DNA of 64,000 nt from Ettlia oleoabundans (lineage: Eukaryota; Chlorophyta; Chlorophyceae; Chlamydomonadales): positions 3,926 to 67,925 of the forward strand of contig JAAMXP010000672.1 in assembly GCA_019693395.1 (NCBI GenBank). Reading direction: 5' to 3'. The notes under the pieces were generated by a model that was not told the DNA's origin, did not search any database, and saw only the letters and a list, made by a program, of their open reading frames with translations. This document shows, piece after piece, positions 21,201 to 34,048 of the stretch (position 1 is its first letter; the number at the start of each line of letters is the position of its first letter). A program made the translations under genes and the position numbers.

Positions 21201-24200
21201 ATGGGATCCAAGAAAACGTATCAGGATGTGATTATGGACGAGCTGGACGGCTTGGCAAACTGCGGAGACTTCTGCTGCTGCGGCACCCTGACTAGCCGTC
21301 AGCCAGATTTGGACGTCAAGGTGTGGCACGTGCATCACTAAGGCCTCGATACCACAACGGGCTGTCAGCAGCTGGCGACCGCCGCCTGTCCAGCTGCCGC
21401 ACATCGCCACCCCCTGGCCTACAACCGCCCTAGACACCGCACAGCAGGCAACACTGGCACCCCTCTGCCTTGTGATCACCACGTGCAGGGAGTTGGCAGG
21501 CTCAGCCTTCCCTCTCTGCAGAGCAGGCTGAGCAGGTGTGCAGCGTGGCAGCACCAGCGCCCTGCGGCCGTGGCCTGGCCACAGTGGTTGACCCTTCCAT
21601 CCGGCACAGCCGCCAGCTTGAGCATGATCAACTGACATTCCACAACGCGGATGAGTGGGATGGCAAGCTTGCACGGGCAGTCAAGCTGGCCGCAGAGGGT
21701 CTGGGGCTGCCTGCCAAAAATGTCAAGGTGGGGTATACTGCGGCAGCAGACACCCTTCGTCTACCTGATCCTTAGGGTGGGGCATGCTGGTAACGCCCTA
21801 AACTCAGATTGGTGGTGCAGGGGCAGGATGCTTGAAACTCCGTGGTCGGTATGATTGGATGTAGCTGGCATCCATTGAGCATTGGCAAGTGTTGCCGATG
21901 ATTAGCTGCCATTCCCATCTTGCCAGCCTGGGTCCTGCTGCTTTGCAGGTGGTATCGCCGTGCTGCCCTGGTGATCTGGCCACGTCAGAGGCGTTTTGCC
22001 GTGGCGTGTGCAGCCAACATCAACGGCGCCATTGCTCAGCTGGCATTGGGCCTGGTGGCTAAGGAGCCCGCGGAACAGAGTCTGGCCTTTGCTGCAGCCA
22101 TTGTGGATCATCTTGGGGGAGGCACTGGCAGCCGTGATATAGCACCTGCCCATGCCTCCGCCTGCTACTACCATTACTCCAACCACGGGGTCAGCATTGA
22201 GTCGCTGCGCCAGCTGATGCTGTGCTTGGCCAACCTGGCGATTGGCAAAGCGAGTGCCAGCTCGGCGGCTGCGGCTGCAGGCACAGCCAGCGGCACCCCG
22301 ACACAGTGCTACCAGGGAATTTGAACAGCAAGGTGCATGCAGCAGCCATCTTCCAGCTTGGCAACAGGGTGGGCTGGGAAGAGCTCCAGCCGGCAGTGCT
22401 AGTACTTGTGAGCAAATGCCTGGGCCAGCCTGGAGCAGCGCCAACCTATTGTTCCCACCCGCAACGCCCTGAGGCTGCATCCCTGATGCTTGCCCTGGCT
22501 GAGCTGCTGAAGCCGCATGCCACGCCTCTACCAGGGCGGCCTTGCCAGCCAGCTGCAGCGGCAGCACCAGCAGATGCAGGCAGCCATGACCAGGCAGTCG
22601 CGTGTGTGGCGGCGTGTAAGCTGGCGGTGCAGCGCATCTGTGAGCTGTTTGCTCAGCCCCAGCCCCAGTCAGCAATGACAGCCGTCAACCTGCTTCCCAC
22701 CCGCCCGGTCAGACCGCCTGTGAGCCCAGATGTGACGGCCGCGGTGCTGGCGGCGCTGGCGGCTCTGGGCCAGCCCCAGCAGTTGGCGCTGGCTCAGCAG
22801 CTGCTGCCTCATGCCATGGCCCATGTGGAGCCATGCACGGTGGCGGCGCTGCTGCGCCTGCAGCATAGCTTTGGGTGGCAGGCAGTGCGGCCAGCAGCAG
22901 AGCAGCTGGTTTCAGCTTGTGCCACCAACAGCAGCCAACTGCCGCACAGTATGTCCTTGCTGCGCAAGCTGGCTGAGGCAGCAGCTAAGGTTGACAGGCA
23001 ACCGGGCGCAGCAGCTCTGGCTATCCAGCAACACCAGCTGCAGCTTCCAGCTGCAGATGAGGAGAACGCTGGCACCCAGCAGGGGCAGCAGGCACAGCAG
23101 GCAGCCACCGCAGCCGCCGAAGCAGCAGCAGCTGTCACTATGGCCGGCAAGCGGCAGCAAATGGAGCTTGAACAGCAACTGGCGTCACTACTAGCTTTGC
23201 TGCTTGATTTGGTTCTTCAAGAGCCAGCAGCACTGCCAGCTGGGCAGAGCCCCCGTCAGCCTGCCTTTGTGGTGGATGCCTTTCCAGCTGTGCATGCCCT
23301 GCTGCCGGCGGTGGGTTTGCTGCCCTGCCGTGTTGCAACAGTGGGAGGGCTGCCGCTGACCAGGCCTGGCTGACTGCTTGGCCATGCTGTCTGCCACAGT
23401 GGCCAAGCAGGAAGCACGCTACCCACCTCTGGCCTGCCTTGCCCCTGCATGCACCCAGCTGCATGCTCTTCTCAAAACCGATGGCATTGCAGGTGGGTGA
23501 ACTGGCTGAGCATTTTGACATCTCCTTGCTTTCGCCATTCTTGAAGATTTTGCAATGGGGCCTTGAGCCTTGCATGCAAGCCATCCCATCATCCACCATT
23601 AGCATAGCAGGCCATTCGTGCATGTTTCCCTGGGTGCTCACATGCACTTTAATCGCATCTCTCACATGCCTGCAGGCTACCCCGCTCTGCAATCACTCAT
23701 CCAGCACACCGCCAACCGCCTGGGGTCCATGGCACAGGCGTTGTTGAATCCGCAGCAGGACTGGCGCATTGACCGCAGACTTTCTTGCAGCTATGGCGAG
23801 TGCAGCGCAGCGCAGGTGGGAGGGTGCACTGTGCTCAGGTTGATATCAGCCCGCCTGCGCACACACACGTGTGCAATTTGTTGGGATGTGAACCAGAGGG
23901 CCAGGGCGATTGTCAGCTATGCGGGCAACCAATTCCCCCAAAATCAAACCTTGACGAATGCTGCACCCCGCCTTCTGTTCCTGGTTACAGGCGTTCCTTC
24001 AAAATCCGCATCAACGTGAGAAAGTGATGCCACTGGTTGAGGCACGGCGCAAGCACCTGCACCGCGCACTGGATGCTGCAGTGCCTGGCCTGGTGGGTTG
24101 CTGCAAGGGAAGCAAGAGGAAACCAGCTCATCCGCCCGTTCCATGTCTTGCCAGTGCATGCGTTGCAAGTGCTACGACTGCTGTCTGTGCTTCGTACGCC

Positions 24201-24551
24201 TGTCTTGTTCTTTTCTGCGTGGCCAGGTTGTGGGACTCAGTTGCTACCTGTCTTCCTCCCCTGTCTGCACTGGCCACCTGCCCGCCCGCAGGTAACCCAC
24301 GAGACCCAGCGCACTGGCAGGCCTTATAAGCTTGTTCTGCGCAAGACCACGCGGCACTGGGACCAGGTGGGCAGGAGGGACAGCTCATTGCAGCCAAGGC
24401 AGCGGAGGTGCAGAAGCTGCTGCCCCAGGGAGCCCGGCATGTGGCTCCCTGGTAGAGAGCAGCGGCAGGGGCGGCAGCTCTGGCGGGAGCGCCAGCGCAT
24501 GTAGCCCCCAAGGCTGCGGATGACGATGTCATTGACCTGACTAAAGAGTAA
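21201..24551 (+). pseudogene. decayed 2OG-Fe(II) oxygenase-superfamily gene
   Basis: The pieces follow, in order, a large plant/fungal/algal 2OG-Fe(II) oxygenase-like family: ATG at 21201 (TYQDVIMDELDGLANCGDFC), RGLATVVDPSIRHSRQLE, LPAKNVK, WYRRAALVIWPRQRRFA, a long helical part (22325-23360), YPALQSLIQHTANRLGSMAQ, QAFLQNPHQREKV, RRKHLHRAL, THETQRTGRPYKLVLRKTT and a terminal DDDVIDLTKE. It is broken: the catalytic core expected between NVK (about 21727) and WYRRAAL (21950) is missing and the flanking splice phases do not match; the reading frame shifts near 21510, 22320, 23365 and 24370; and an in-frame TAG lies at 24453-24455. Neighbouring genes show no such defects, which argues against general sequence error. 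I read it as a pseudogene; an expressed non-catalytic derivative is less likely. Confidence 0.72.
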
Positions 24552-24884
24552 CGTGACGAGCGAATCTGCACTTTGTCGATTGGCTGCGTTGTCTCATCAA
24601 CAATTTTGGTGGCGGCACGCACGGCCCGCTGGCAGAAGCGCCGGCGCCCAGCCTGCCAGCAGAGATCCATCTCTTTACTCCCGGTTAAAGGCCTTGCCGG
24701 TTTGATTTCTGTTTTTGATTGTTAGGATATTACGACCCGCTCCTCTCACCCCAGGGTTATGAAGCGCTGACCGCTGTGTCCGACCTGGTCTGCTTTGTGG
24801 GCGGCAACCGACAGAGAATCGGGCTGTATACATCGTCGCGGGCTTTTGATACAGGAAGAGGGGGCGCTGCTATCGTGTCGCTGT
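24552..24884. other. intergenic: upstream of TOG gene
   Basis: Separates the relic from the first (15-nt) coding exon of the TOG protein, so it probably holds that gene's promoter and leader. No motif stands out. Confidence 0.45.
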
Positions 24885-27800
24885 ATGGCGGCAGGCGTGG
24901 TGAGCAACCTCGCCCGCCTGCTCTTGGACAGCGAGTTTTGGGAATAAAACGCCGAAATCCAGCGATTTCGAACTTACGTCGAATGCTTGCACGCAGGAGG
25001 ACGACGCCGCCACCACCGCCGCCTCGCTCGAGTTTGGCTGGGTGCCTGCCGACGCGGTTCGCAGCCTGTTAGAGGACGTGGGCAATTTTCGCGCTCGTGG
25101 AGCATCCATCGAGTTGCTTCACGCCACTGTGCTGGATGTGGGGCGTGCGGTGGATGTGGCTGCAGTGCGAGCCACCCTTTCCGCCTTCCTTTCGTTCTTG
25201 CTCCGCCTTGTTGCCGACCACAACTTCAAGATAGCCGCCTCTGCCATGGCAATTTTGGAGGATCTAGCGGTGCGGCTGGGAGCAGACTTGCAGCCGTATC
25301 TGGGCAGCCTCATGGTGCCGCTCATAGACCGCCTTGGGGACAGTGTGCAGGTGGGAACACCAGCCGCTGGGCGGCTGCATGCTTCTCTTCCTTGGGCTGA
25401 CCGTCACCAAGAGCCTGCATTTCTATTGCAAACAGGCACAGATACTAAGAGGCTCATGTCACAGGCGGACACATCAACTGTGCAAGGGCTTGCTGGTTCC
25501 TTGCAGATGGTGCATACCGCTGCGGCACGCACACTGGCAGCACTGGCTCATGCTTTGGGTGCCACGCCGGTACTAGAAGCCCTTGGCGGTGCTCTGGTGC
25601 ACCAGCACTGGCGAGTGCGCGAGGAGGGAGTGAATGCTTACATCGCCACGCTGCTGACCCATCCCAAGGAGCGATTTGACTATCCCGCTTGCGTGCGTGC
25701 CATGGCGGTCGCAGCGGCAGATGAAAACCCACGTGTGGCATCCGCTGCGCTGGAGGCATTTGCACTGCTGCACGAACGGCTAGGGGCGCTGCTGCAGGGG
25801 CTGCTAACGGCGGTTGGGGCACCCGATGCCGTGAAGCGGCGGGTTGCAGAGCGCACACGCGACGTCACGCCGCAGCCGTGGCTACCCGTGCTGGATGCCC
25901 AGGGACAGGTGGAGCACCAGGTGGGTGCGCTTCCCTATCCAATTTGACGGCTTCAATGCTTGGCTTGTGTTAAGGTTGTTGGTGGGAGCCTTGGGAGTGT
26001 CAAGTGAAAGACGTGTGCTGCACCAAATCTGCCTTGCATATGCCCGCCAATGACCGCAGGCCCATGCCCGGCCAACTAGCTCGCAGCGGCATCGCGCACC
26101 ACCTGCAGCTGTTGCCCCTCTGGAGATGGTGGGAACAGCGGCGCTGCCAGGCAATGGTAGCAGCAGCATCCCTAGCAGCCTTCCAGCATCAGCTTCGCAG
26201 CATGTCTTGCCACACGTGCACAGCCCAGTCGTCCTTGCACAATCAGCGTATCAGACTGTGGCAAGCCCAGCAGCACTTGCGGTGCATGCTGTGGCTGTGG
26301 TGCCTCAGTACAGCCCTGCAGCAGCGAGCAGCTTGCAGCAGCACAGTGGGCTGGCCTCAACGGCTTGGTCACCAGCGGCCGTAATTGTATCTGCTGACGT
26401 AGCTGTTGGGACCAGCAGTGGCGCATCGGGGGCTATTGATTATGGCTGTCATGCGAGGGATGGGACGCAGCAGGTTGAGCGCTCTGAGGGCTCTCTGCTC
26501 AACTGGGTGCGCCCCGCACGCAAGCCCACGCAGCAGTCTCTCACAGCCCCGCGCAGAGGCAGGAGCGTGGTAGCCACGGCACAGGGCGGCTTGGTTGTAG
26601 CGGAACCTTCAGCAGCACCAACAGCAGCAGCGCCCGGTAGGGATGGGGTGCAGAGCTTTGTGCGGCATGGCAAGTCGGCAGCCACCGTCGTGTCGCGCCT
26701 TAAAGTCGCGGCAGAGGGAGCGCTGCCCTTGCCAGCGGTCGCTGTCTTATCCCAGTTTGCCGCCAGCCTCACGGCTGCGGGTGCACAGAATGCCGACCTG
26801 TCGAGCAGCGTGCGCAACTGGCAGCAGCAGCGGGCTGGCAGCAGCAACAGTGGTACGGATGACGGCGGCAGCTTTTCAAATGCAGGCGGCACAGATGGAG
26901 TGCCGTCTGCAGATGGATGCATTGCGCCATCTGCCGCCTGGCAGGATCAGCCCGCATCAGGCCAGGAAGCAGGGCTGACTGTGGAGGGGCGATCAGACTC
27001 GCTGCTGAAGTGGAGGCGGCCCAGCCGCACCAGCAGCATCAGCCGGCAGGGTGCAGCAACCTTGCAGCCTCCGCAGCCGCAGCAGCCGCAGCAACCAGCC
27101 AGCCCTGTTGTCACTCCCACCCCAGCTGCGCAGCTGGTTCGCGTTGGGAGCGCTTCCATCAGGAGGACGCTGAGCAGCTTCAAGAAGCGGCTGTTCGGGG
27201 CTGAGGCATTGTCCCCGCCTGATGAACAACTGCCTGGCAAGAATATAGATGCTGGGGAACAGGACCCGCAGCAGCAGCACCACGACCAGCAACAAGGTCT
27301 TGACGGCCAGCAGTGGTCCATTGCAGCGGTGCGCACACAGCCAGGTTCTGCCGGCAATGTTGTTGACCAGCAAGGAGCCCAGCAGGCACCTGCTGAGAAG
27401 GATGGTTCGGCAGGCAGGCTGACCGGCCTCACTGTGGCCCTACCACACACAGCAGATGTGCCAAACAGCCCCGCCCCTTCACAGCAGGAGCAGCCGGAGA
27501 GTCCCAGCAGTACCTCCGACAAGCTGAGCAAACTGAAGCGGCTGTCGGAGCATCGGCGGGTGTCCAGTGCCCCCATCACGGCCCAGCTGCAGCGGCAGCT
27601 GCAGCAGCAGGGTACAGAGGATGAGCAGCACCACCTGCAGCAGCAGCATGCTGTGCTGGGCGGGACAGCAACAGGGACGACCAGCGTTGCAGCTGTCTCC
27701 AGTGCCATACCCACTCCAGGCGGCATGGCTGGGCTTGGAGCCTGCCCCGCCGCTGAGGGCCGGCCTGGGCATCACCGGCCCTCCCTGCAGGCCCTGAAAA

Positions 27801-28790
27801 CGCGGGCCCGCACTGCGCGGCTGCACACAAGTGCCTCCGCCACTGCAGCCACGCTGGCTACAGCTGCAGGGGGCAGCGGGACATACTCCATGGCAGCTGT
27901 GGAGGACGTGTTTGGCCCTGATCAGCCAGTGGGCAGCCCTTCATCCCTCCTGCACTGGTCCTCCCTCAATCTCAACGCCATCCCCACCCCTGCCGGCAGC
28001 AGTGCAAGCAGCAGTCCCACAAAGGTAAGCAACCGGCACGCACTTGTCGAGTGGTTTCTGTAAACTTTCAAAGACAACCCTTGCTATTCACTGTTCACTC
28101 CCATTCTGCAACGCCCATGTATTGTGTGTTCCCGCCATGCACCCCCCCCCTCGTTGCTGTCCTGCAGCAAGGTGCGCTTGCACGGACAAGCACCAACGCT
28201 GCCGGGCACTGGCCGGACAGCCCCACAGGCGCATCATGGCGGCGACCCAGCTTTGTGGGAAGTACCTCCGCAGGCAGCAGCCCGAAGGCAGGGGCGGGAA
28301 GGGCAGTAGAGGGATCAGCCGGCAGTGCTGCGGCCTTCAACCCTGCAACTGAGCCCTTGCCCCTGTCGAATCCCGAGGTTGCTCTTCAGCAGGCCCTGGG
28401 CATGCTTCTGCAGGCAGCGCTGAGCCAGAAGAAAGAGCTTGACTGGCAGGCGCAGTTTGACGCTCTTCGCACCGCCAGGCGCCTGGCACGGCACCATCCC
28501 GAGGCGCTTGCGCCTGCTCTGCACACACTGGTTGGCCTGGCAGCACCCATTATAGATGCTCTACGCAGTACAATGTCCCGCCTGGCCATCGCTGTATTCC
28601 AGGTGTGTGTGGGTTGGGTGCTTGGTAAGGGTCGTTCAGGCCTTGCAGCACGGCTGTATGTTGGCCTGACATGTATATTGCATCGGGACAGGCTTTGTGG
28701 ACAACTGCGCCGGCAACTAGAATAACTTTGGTGGCGGCGCATGGCTGAAACTGCCTGGAACACCGGGGTAACCTTCAATGCTGAACCCCA

Positions 28791-28868
<78 letters not shown>

Positions 28869-31380
28869 GTGTGTCCATGGCACTCAAGACTTCTTTGTGT
28901 GGCGTGCTTGCACCTGCCTTCAGGAGCTGGCGGAGGTGTTTGGTCCCGCCCTTGATGCTGAGCTGGACGTGTTCCTGCCCCTGCTGCTCAAGCGCGCCGG
29001 ACAGGTGCAGCATCCTGACTGCAGCATCCAGCCCACATAGCCTGCTACACGGGGTTGACAGCCATGTACCCGCATGTGCAGGGACTCTTAGTAGCCAAAC
29101 ATCGTATTGCAGGCCAATAGATGTTGGCTTCTTGTCCACCTGTCTCCTTCCCCGCAGGTGTCCATAGCGGGGCGCGACAACTTCCTGGCAGTAGAAGCCG
29201 ACCGGGCACTGACTGCTGTGGTTGAACATGTGGGGGACAGCCGGGTGACGGCGGCACTGCTTGCCTGCCTGACAGGCTCAAAATCACCGGATGTGCGGGC
29301 CAAGGTGGCGATGCACCTGGATGCCTGCCTGCAGCACCACGGGGCACGAGTGGTGAGCCACTCGGCAGTGTTAGCTGGCGACCTTCTGGGTTTGGTTGGG
29401 CATGAATTCCTTGGCTGTGAATGCGTGCAGGACACACTCCATGTGTGCATGGAGATCAGCCCACTAGCGTGCAGCTGTTATCAAGCCTGTCTCCCATCGA
29501 TGCCTGCCGCCATGTGCCGCAGGTGGGCCCAGCTGCTCACGGAAGCGCAGCGCTAGTGCCTCGCCTGCTGCGTGCCGCCGTGGGCCTGCTGGAGGAAGGG
29601 AGGCTGGAGGCGCGCACAGCTGGCAAGCGCATGCTGTGGGAGCTGCGGCGTCTGCTGGATGGCGGGGCGGCCAGCCATGGTGGGGAGGACTTTAAGCGAG
29701 CCTTGGCCCGGCTGGACTGCAAGACAGACAAGGTTGGCTGGCAGGTTGTGCTTGTATGCATTTAGGCCCTGTGTACCGCACAAGGGCTTTGGGAGCTGGT
29801 CTGCGGTGAGGGCGGCTGGCAATGTGCTGTATGTGTGACAGAATGGATACCACACTTGCAGTATGCTGGTATGTGCACTGATGGACTTGATTTGTTGTTT
29901 GCTGTGGTTGCAGGTTTGGGATGTGTTTGAGTCGGGCTCCATGCCCCCCCTTGTGCCTGCCCGCCAACCCTCGGCCAGCTTACGCAGCGTGGCATCCCTT
30001 GGCAGCGGACCTGGCTCACCAACAGCTGGCAGCTATAGCCCCACCAGGCAAAGCATGCAGACCTCAGCAGGCGGCGTACTTTCCACGGCTAGCTCTGGGG
30101 CCCCTGGATGGGCCATGGAGCCTGCCTCTTCAAGTTCCAGCATCGGCAGCAGAATCAGTACCGCAGGGCTTGCGGGTGGCAGATCCCACGGGCCAGCCCG
30201 GGCTGCCAGCCTGGGGGGCAGCAGCAGCGGCAGTAGCGGCAGCAGCATTGATGGCGGCGCGGGCGTGAAGCCTGCGGCCGGTGGTGGCATAGCCCCCATG
30301 AGTGCTGCGGGACGGCGGGCTTCCAGGCCTGCCAGTGGGCGAGCCACGCGCCCAGCCAGCGCAGGCACCGCCGAAAGCGGGGCTTTGGGAGGCAGTGGCG
30401 TGCTGCCTTCGGGTTCACTGTCTGGCGTGGACCCTGAGACCCAGCAGCGGCTGGAAACAGCAAGGGCTCAGCTTGGCAGCCAGGAGTGGAAGGAGCGGCT
30501 GGTTGGGCTGGAGGCTCTGCAGGCGGCAGCAGCTGCGGCACAGCGACTGCCACATGAGGCGCAGCTGTGGGTGGCGCTAGCACTGACTGAGAGCACGCTG
30601 GATGCCAACCTCAGAGTGCAGCAACAGGTGAGAACTGTTGTGAGCAGCAGCCACCAATCCAGACTGTTTGATGGGTCAGCTCGCCACCTGCAGCTCTCCC
30701 TTCCCTTCTTCTGTCAATGTCCGCAATGCCCATTTAGCTGCAGGCTGTGACGGCTTTAAGGCGCCTGCTGGAGGCTGGCGGGGATGCAATAACGGCTGCA
30801 GCTCCGACCCTCATGCCCGCCCTGTGCAAGTGTGCAGACAGCGGCAACCCGTCGTTGCGACAGGTGAGACTTGCCATGGCGATTCCTGAGGCACAGCACC
30901 CTTGATGTGCCCTGAAGTCTGCGTTGATGCTAAGTAGACTGGCCTTGCAAGCTTCAGCATCATCCATTGTGTAGTGATGATGTGATATGCATGCAGGGAG
31001 CTGGGGAGGCACTTGATCTCGTTGTGCGTGACTGGGATCCCCCAGCCTTCATCCCCCCGCTGATGGCAGCACTAGGGTCCCCCGCTGGCGGCCCCCGTGG
31101 CAAGGGGGTAGTGCTTGACCGACTGGCAGCGGTGGCCCCGCAGCTGTGGCAGTCTTGTCCCGCCATCATTCGCAAGCAGGTGCTGCCCGCCCTGTTTTCG
31201 CTGCTGACGGCTGAGCGGAGGTCAGAGTTGCGCCAGATGGTCCAGGGAGCACTGACGGTGCTCGCTCAGTTGATGGGTGCTGAACTAGTGGCAGCAGCAG
31301 GCTGCCTGCCCCCACCGCAGCAACGGTTGGTGGCACACATCGTAGCAGAGCACAGCAGCGGCCGCACGGCGGCAAGGTGA
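24885..31380 (+). CDS. crescerin / TOGARAM-like TOG-array protein
   Basis: Eleven exons: 24885-24899, 24997-25350, 25507-25920, 26060-28024, 28168-28602, 28924-29004, 29158-29352, 29523-29732, 29914-30627, 30744-30863 and 30997-31380; 1628 residues, all introns in phase 0. TOG-type helical repeats occur at about 6-255 (RLGADLQPYLGSLMVPLIDR, HWRVREEGVNAYIATLL), about 990-1235 (KELDWQAQFDALRTARRLAR, IDALRSTMSRLAIAVFQELA, GRDNFLAVEADRALTAVVEH) and about 1400-1615. The middle array, with a LRSxxSRxAI helix followed by LLLKRAG, matches TOGARAM/crescerin more closely than plant CLASP. These proteins bind tubulin and regulate axonemal microtubules. A 650-residue Ala/Ser/Gln linker carries a recurring SLLxWxRP motif (about 406 and 575; weaker at about 890). 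The first exon, coding MAAGV, is inferred from phase. Confidence 0.85.
28795..28867. repeat. (GT)n microsatellite
   Basis: An almost perfect GT run of about 70 bp within the TOG-gene intron between 28602 and 28924, about 57 bp before the acceptor. Confidence 0.95.
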
Positions 31381-31928
<548 letters not shown>

Positions 31929-33654
31929 TCAGCTGGCCTCCGTATGTGCCGCTATGAGGTTAGGGGAGGAGCGAGACACATGCAGCTGCACCGCTACTTG
32001 TTGTGCCAACTTCTCCTCCTCTTCCTTCTTTCCCGCTTGCTGTGTCTGGCCCGCGGTGCCATTTTGGGCACCCTCCTGCTGCAGCTGCTGCTTGCGCCAG
32101 GCAGGCAGATGCTGCACTGCATGCTCCACTGCAGTTTCTGCCGCAGTGCCGCCATACTCGAGTGGCACAATCTCAGTGCCCAGGCTCTGCAGGGGTCTTA
32201 TCGGCACAGCAGTTCAGTGAACATGCCATCAGCCCCTTGACGTCGCTGGCATGCCATCAGCCCCTTGACGTCGCTGGCATTTGCAGCGCGACGTTTCATG
32301 AAGTACGCAAAGTTACAGCAAGGCACCACAACAGCCCAGCTGAGGCCTCTTGCTGCCCTGACCACAAGACCTGCGAGTGGTGAGTGACAACCCGCCTCCA
32401 CTCCCTTACCTCGACAAGTCGCTCTTGCCCATTCTTTCCATACACAAAGTGGATGCGCTTGCGGGTGGCGGGGTCGATGAAGGGGTAGACAATCTGCAAT
32501 GTCAGAGGTGTGTGTGCATATGGAAGCAGGCCAAGTTTTTGACCCCCATGCGGAGCATGCATTTGGTGAGGCGACTGCTCGCTACGTTGCTCACTTTCTG
32601 AGGACTCAGATGACAGTACATGGACAAAGTGTGCTGGCATGCATTGCTGGCTATTCATTGCTGTTGGATGTGCAGCTCCCCACCTTCCAGATTCCCCAGA
32701 AGATGGTGGGTGCTTCGTACATGTACACCTCCTCCACTCTCTCAGGGAAGTGCTGCTCCAGCATGGCGAAGGAGAGGCGCAGAGCCGTGGCATCCAGGTT
32801 CTTCATCTGCAGGCCTGCGCTGGGCAGGGGACAAACAACAAACAGCATGCGGAGCAAGAGAGATGCAACTTTGAGGCAGTGGAATGCATGCGAAGCGACC
32901 TATTTCGCCTTAACGGCAGAAGCACAGCGAGTGACATGACTACACGGTGCCCACAAGCCATCAGCACGATCGACCGCCACCACAACCTCCACAACCGCCT
33001 CTCGTGCTGTGGCACCGGCCCGTTCCCAATTGACTCACCGCTGAGGTCAAAGAGGGACACCAGCTTGCCATCAGGGTTGGCGGGGTGCCAGCAGTAGTGG
33101 CTAGCCGCCTCAAGGCAGTAGTAAATGAAGTTTGTGACCATGGGCGTGCTGCCAGGGCGGTGCAGCCTGCCCTTGACCACAAGCAGCGGGCGGCCGTTGC
33201 TGCTGGCTGTAGGAAGCTGCAGCTTGACCTTGCCAATAACGAGCTCGGAAGCGATGTCCTCCTGCACCATTCCAGCAACTCAGCAGCAGGCTGTCAAGCA
33301 GGAAAATTAGAAAAAGGCTGCAAATCAAGCACACACAAAGACTGGCAGCTGATGCAACTTGACAGGACCGCCTGACGCAGCTACCCTCACCGCTGTGGGA
33401 GTGCCAAAGCCCTGCCGCCAATGCGCTTGTTTCACAAGCCTCGCCGCTGCCTTCTCAACATCTTGTTTCTCAGCGGCTAGATAACGTAAAAGCAGGGTGT
33501 CCACTTCCGGCCCTGAGGTGTCACCCGACGGCAGCTCCGATGTGCTTGCATAAGCCTGTAGCGTGCTCTGATCAACCTGGCCGCGCAGCTCCTCTAGCAG
33601 AGCTGCTTGGTCGGGCTGGACTGTCGTGCTGCGGCCAAACACCCGCTTCAGCAT
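31929..33654 (-). CDS. CRAL-TRIO (Sec14-like) lipid-transfer protein
   Basis: Five minus-strand exons: 33654-33391, 33261-33039, 32814-32684, 32493-32410 and 32186-31929 (TGA); 319 residues, phases close. An N-terminal CRAL-TRIO_N helix bundle (VDTLLLRYLAAEKQDVEKAA, HWRQGFG) is followed by the lipid-binding domain: RPLLVVKGRLHRPG, SLFDLSGLQMKNLD, PERVEEVYMYEAPTIFWGIW, VYPFIDPATRKRIHFVYG and IVPLEYGGT. The DLSGLxxKNLD and EYGG motifs are classic Sec14 features. A charged, Gln-rich C-terminal tail (KKEEEEKLAQQ) follows. Such proteins exchange phosphatidylinositol or other lipids between membranes; the ligand cannot be read from sequence. The last intron contains a 28-bp tandem duplication. Confidence 0.92.
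32223..32280. repeat. 28-bp tandem duplication in Sec14 intron
   Basis: Two adjacent identical copies of a unit containing ATGCCATCAGCCCCTTGACG and ending CGTCGCTGGC-type sequence, inside the last intron (32409-32187) about 40 bp from the acceptor. Confidence 0.9.
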
Positions 33655-34048
33655 GTTTGTGGGACAACTGCAATAGACCAACAAAGCGTAAAAAGCGCGA
33701 AACGCGTGCAGGGGATCATTAGACCGCCTAGTACAGCTGTACCGCTGGTGCGCCGCACAGATACTCAAGGCGGTTGCTGCCGCCAGGGTGCCCAGCTTGC
33801 TGAGAAGGGAACCGTGTTCTGTCAAGATTGCGTCAAATGCAAAACCGGACAACACCATAAATGGTCTTACATTTCGTTTCTTCAAAGGCGAAGAAGGCGA
33901 GGCCAACATCAAACGGAAATACACTGAACAGGTTGGATCACACAACCGAACAACAGAAGCAGTGCTTGACAATCTACAGATATGCACCGCAATGACTAGA
34001 TGGCAACAGAAAAACATTATACTTTTCAATTACATTGGCAGTGCGGCT
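33655..34048. other. intergenic: Sec14 promoter / Sel1 3' end
   Basis: Upstream region of the Sec14-like gene plus the Sel1-gene poly(A) signal at 34034-34030. No other feature seen. Confidence 0.5.
34030..34034 (-). terminator. polyadenylation signal TGTAA (Sel1-repeat gene)
   Basis: TGTAA on the minus strand only about 15 nt past the TAG stop, implying a very short 3' UTR if used. Confidence 0.45.

Noticed and set aside
22222..23373. 384-codon open frame as an intact independent gene
   Set aside because: Its ends match frame breaks relative to family sequence on both sides; it is a fragment of the decayed oxygenase gene.
24719..25072. 117-aa plus-strand frame as first exon of the TOG gene
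   Set aside because: It is out of frame with the TOG exon beginning at 24997; a short ATG exon at 24885-24899 with a good donor fits better.
26947..27726. 259-aa minus-strand frame rich in Cys/Ser
   Set aside because: Antisense shadow of the CAG-rich linker exon of the TOG protein.
28741..29167. Frames coding Cys-Val or Thr-His repeats
   Set aside because: Translation of the intronic GT microsatellite.
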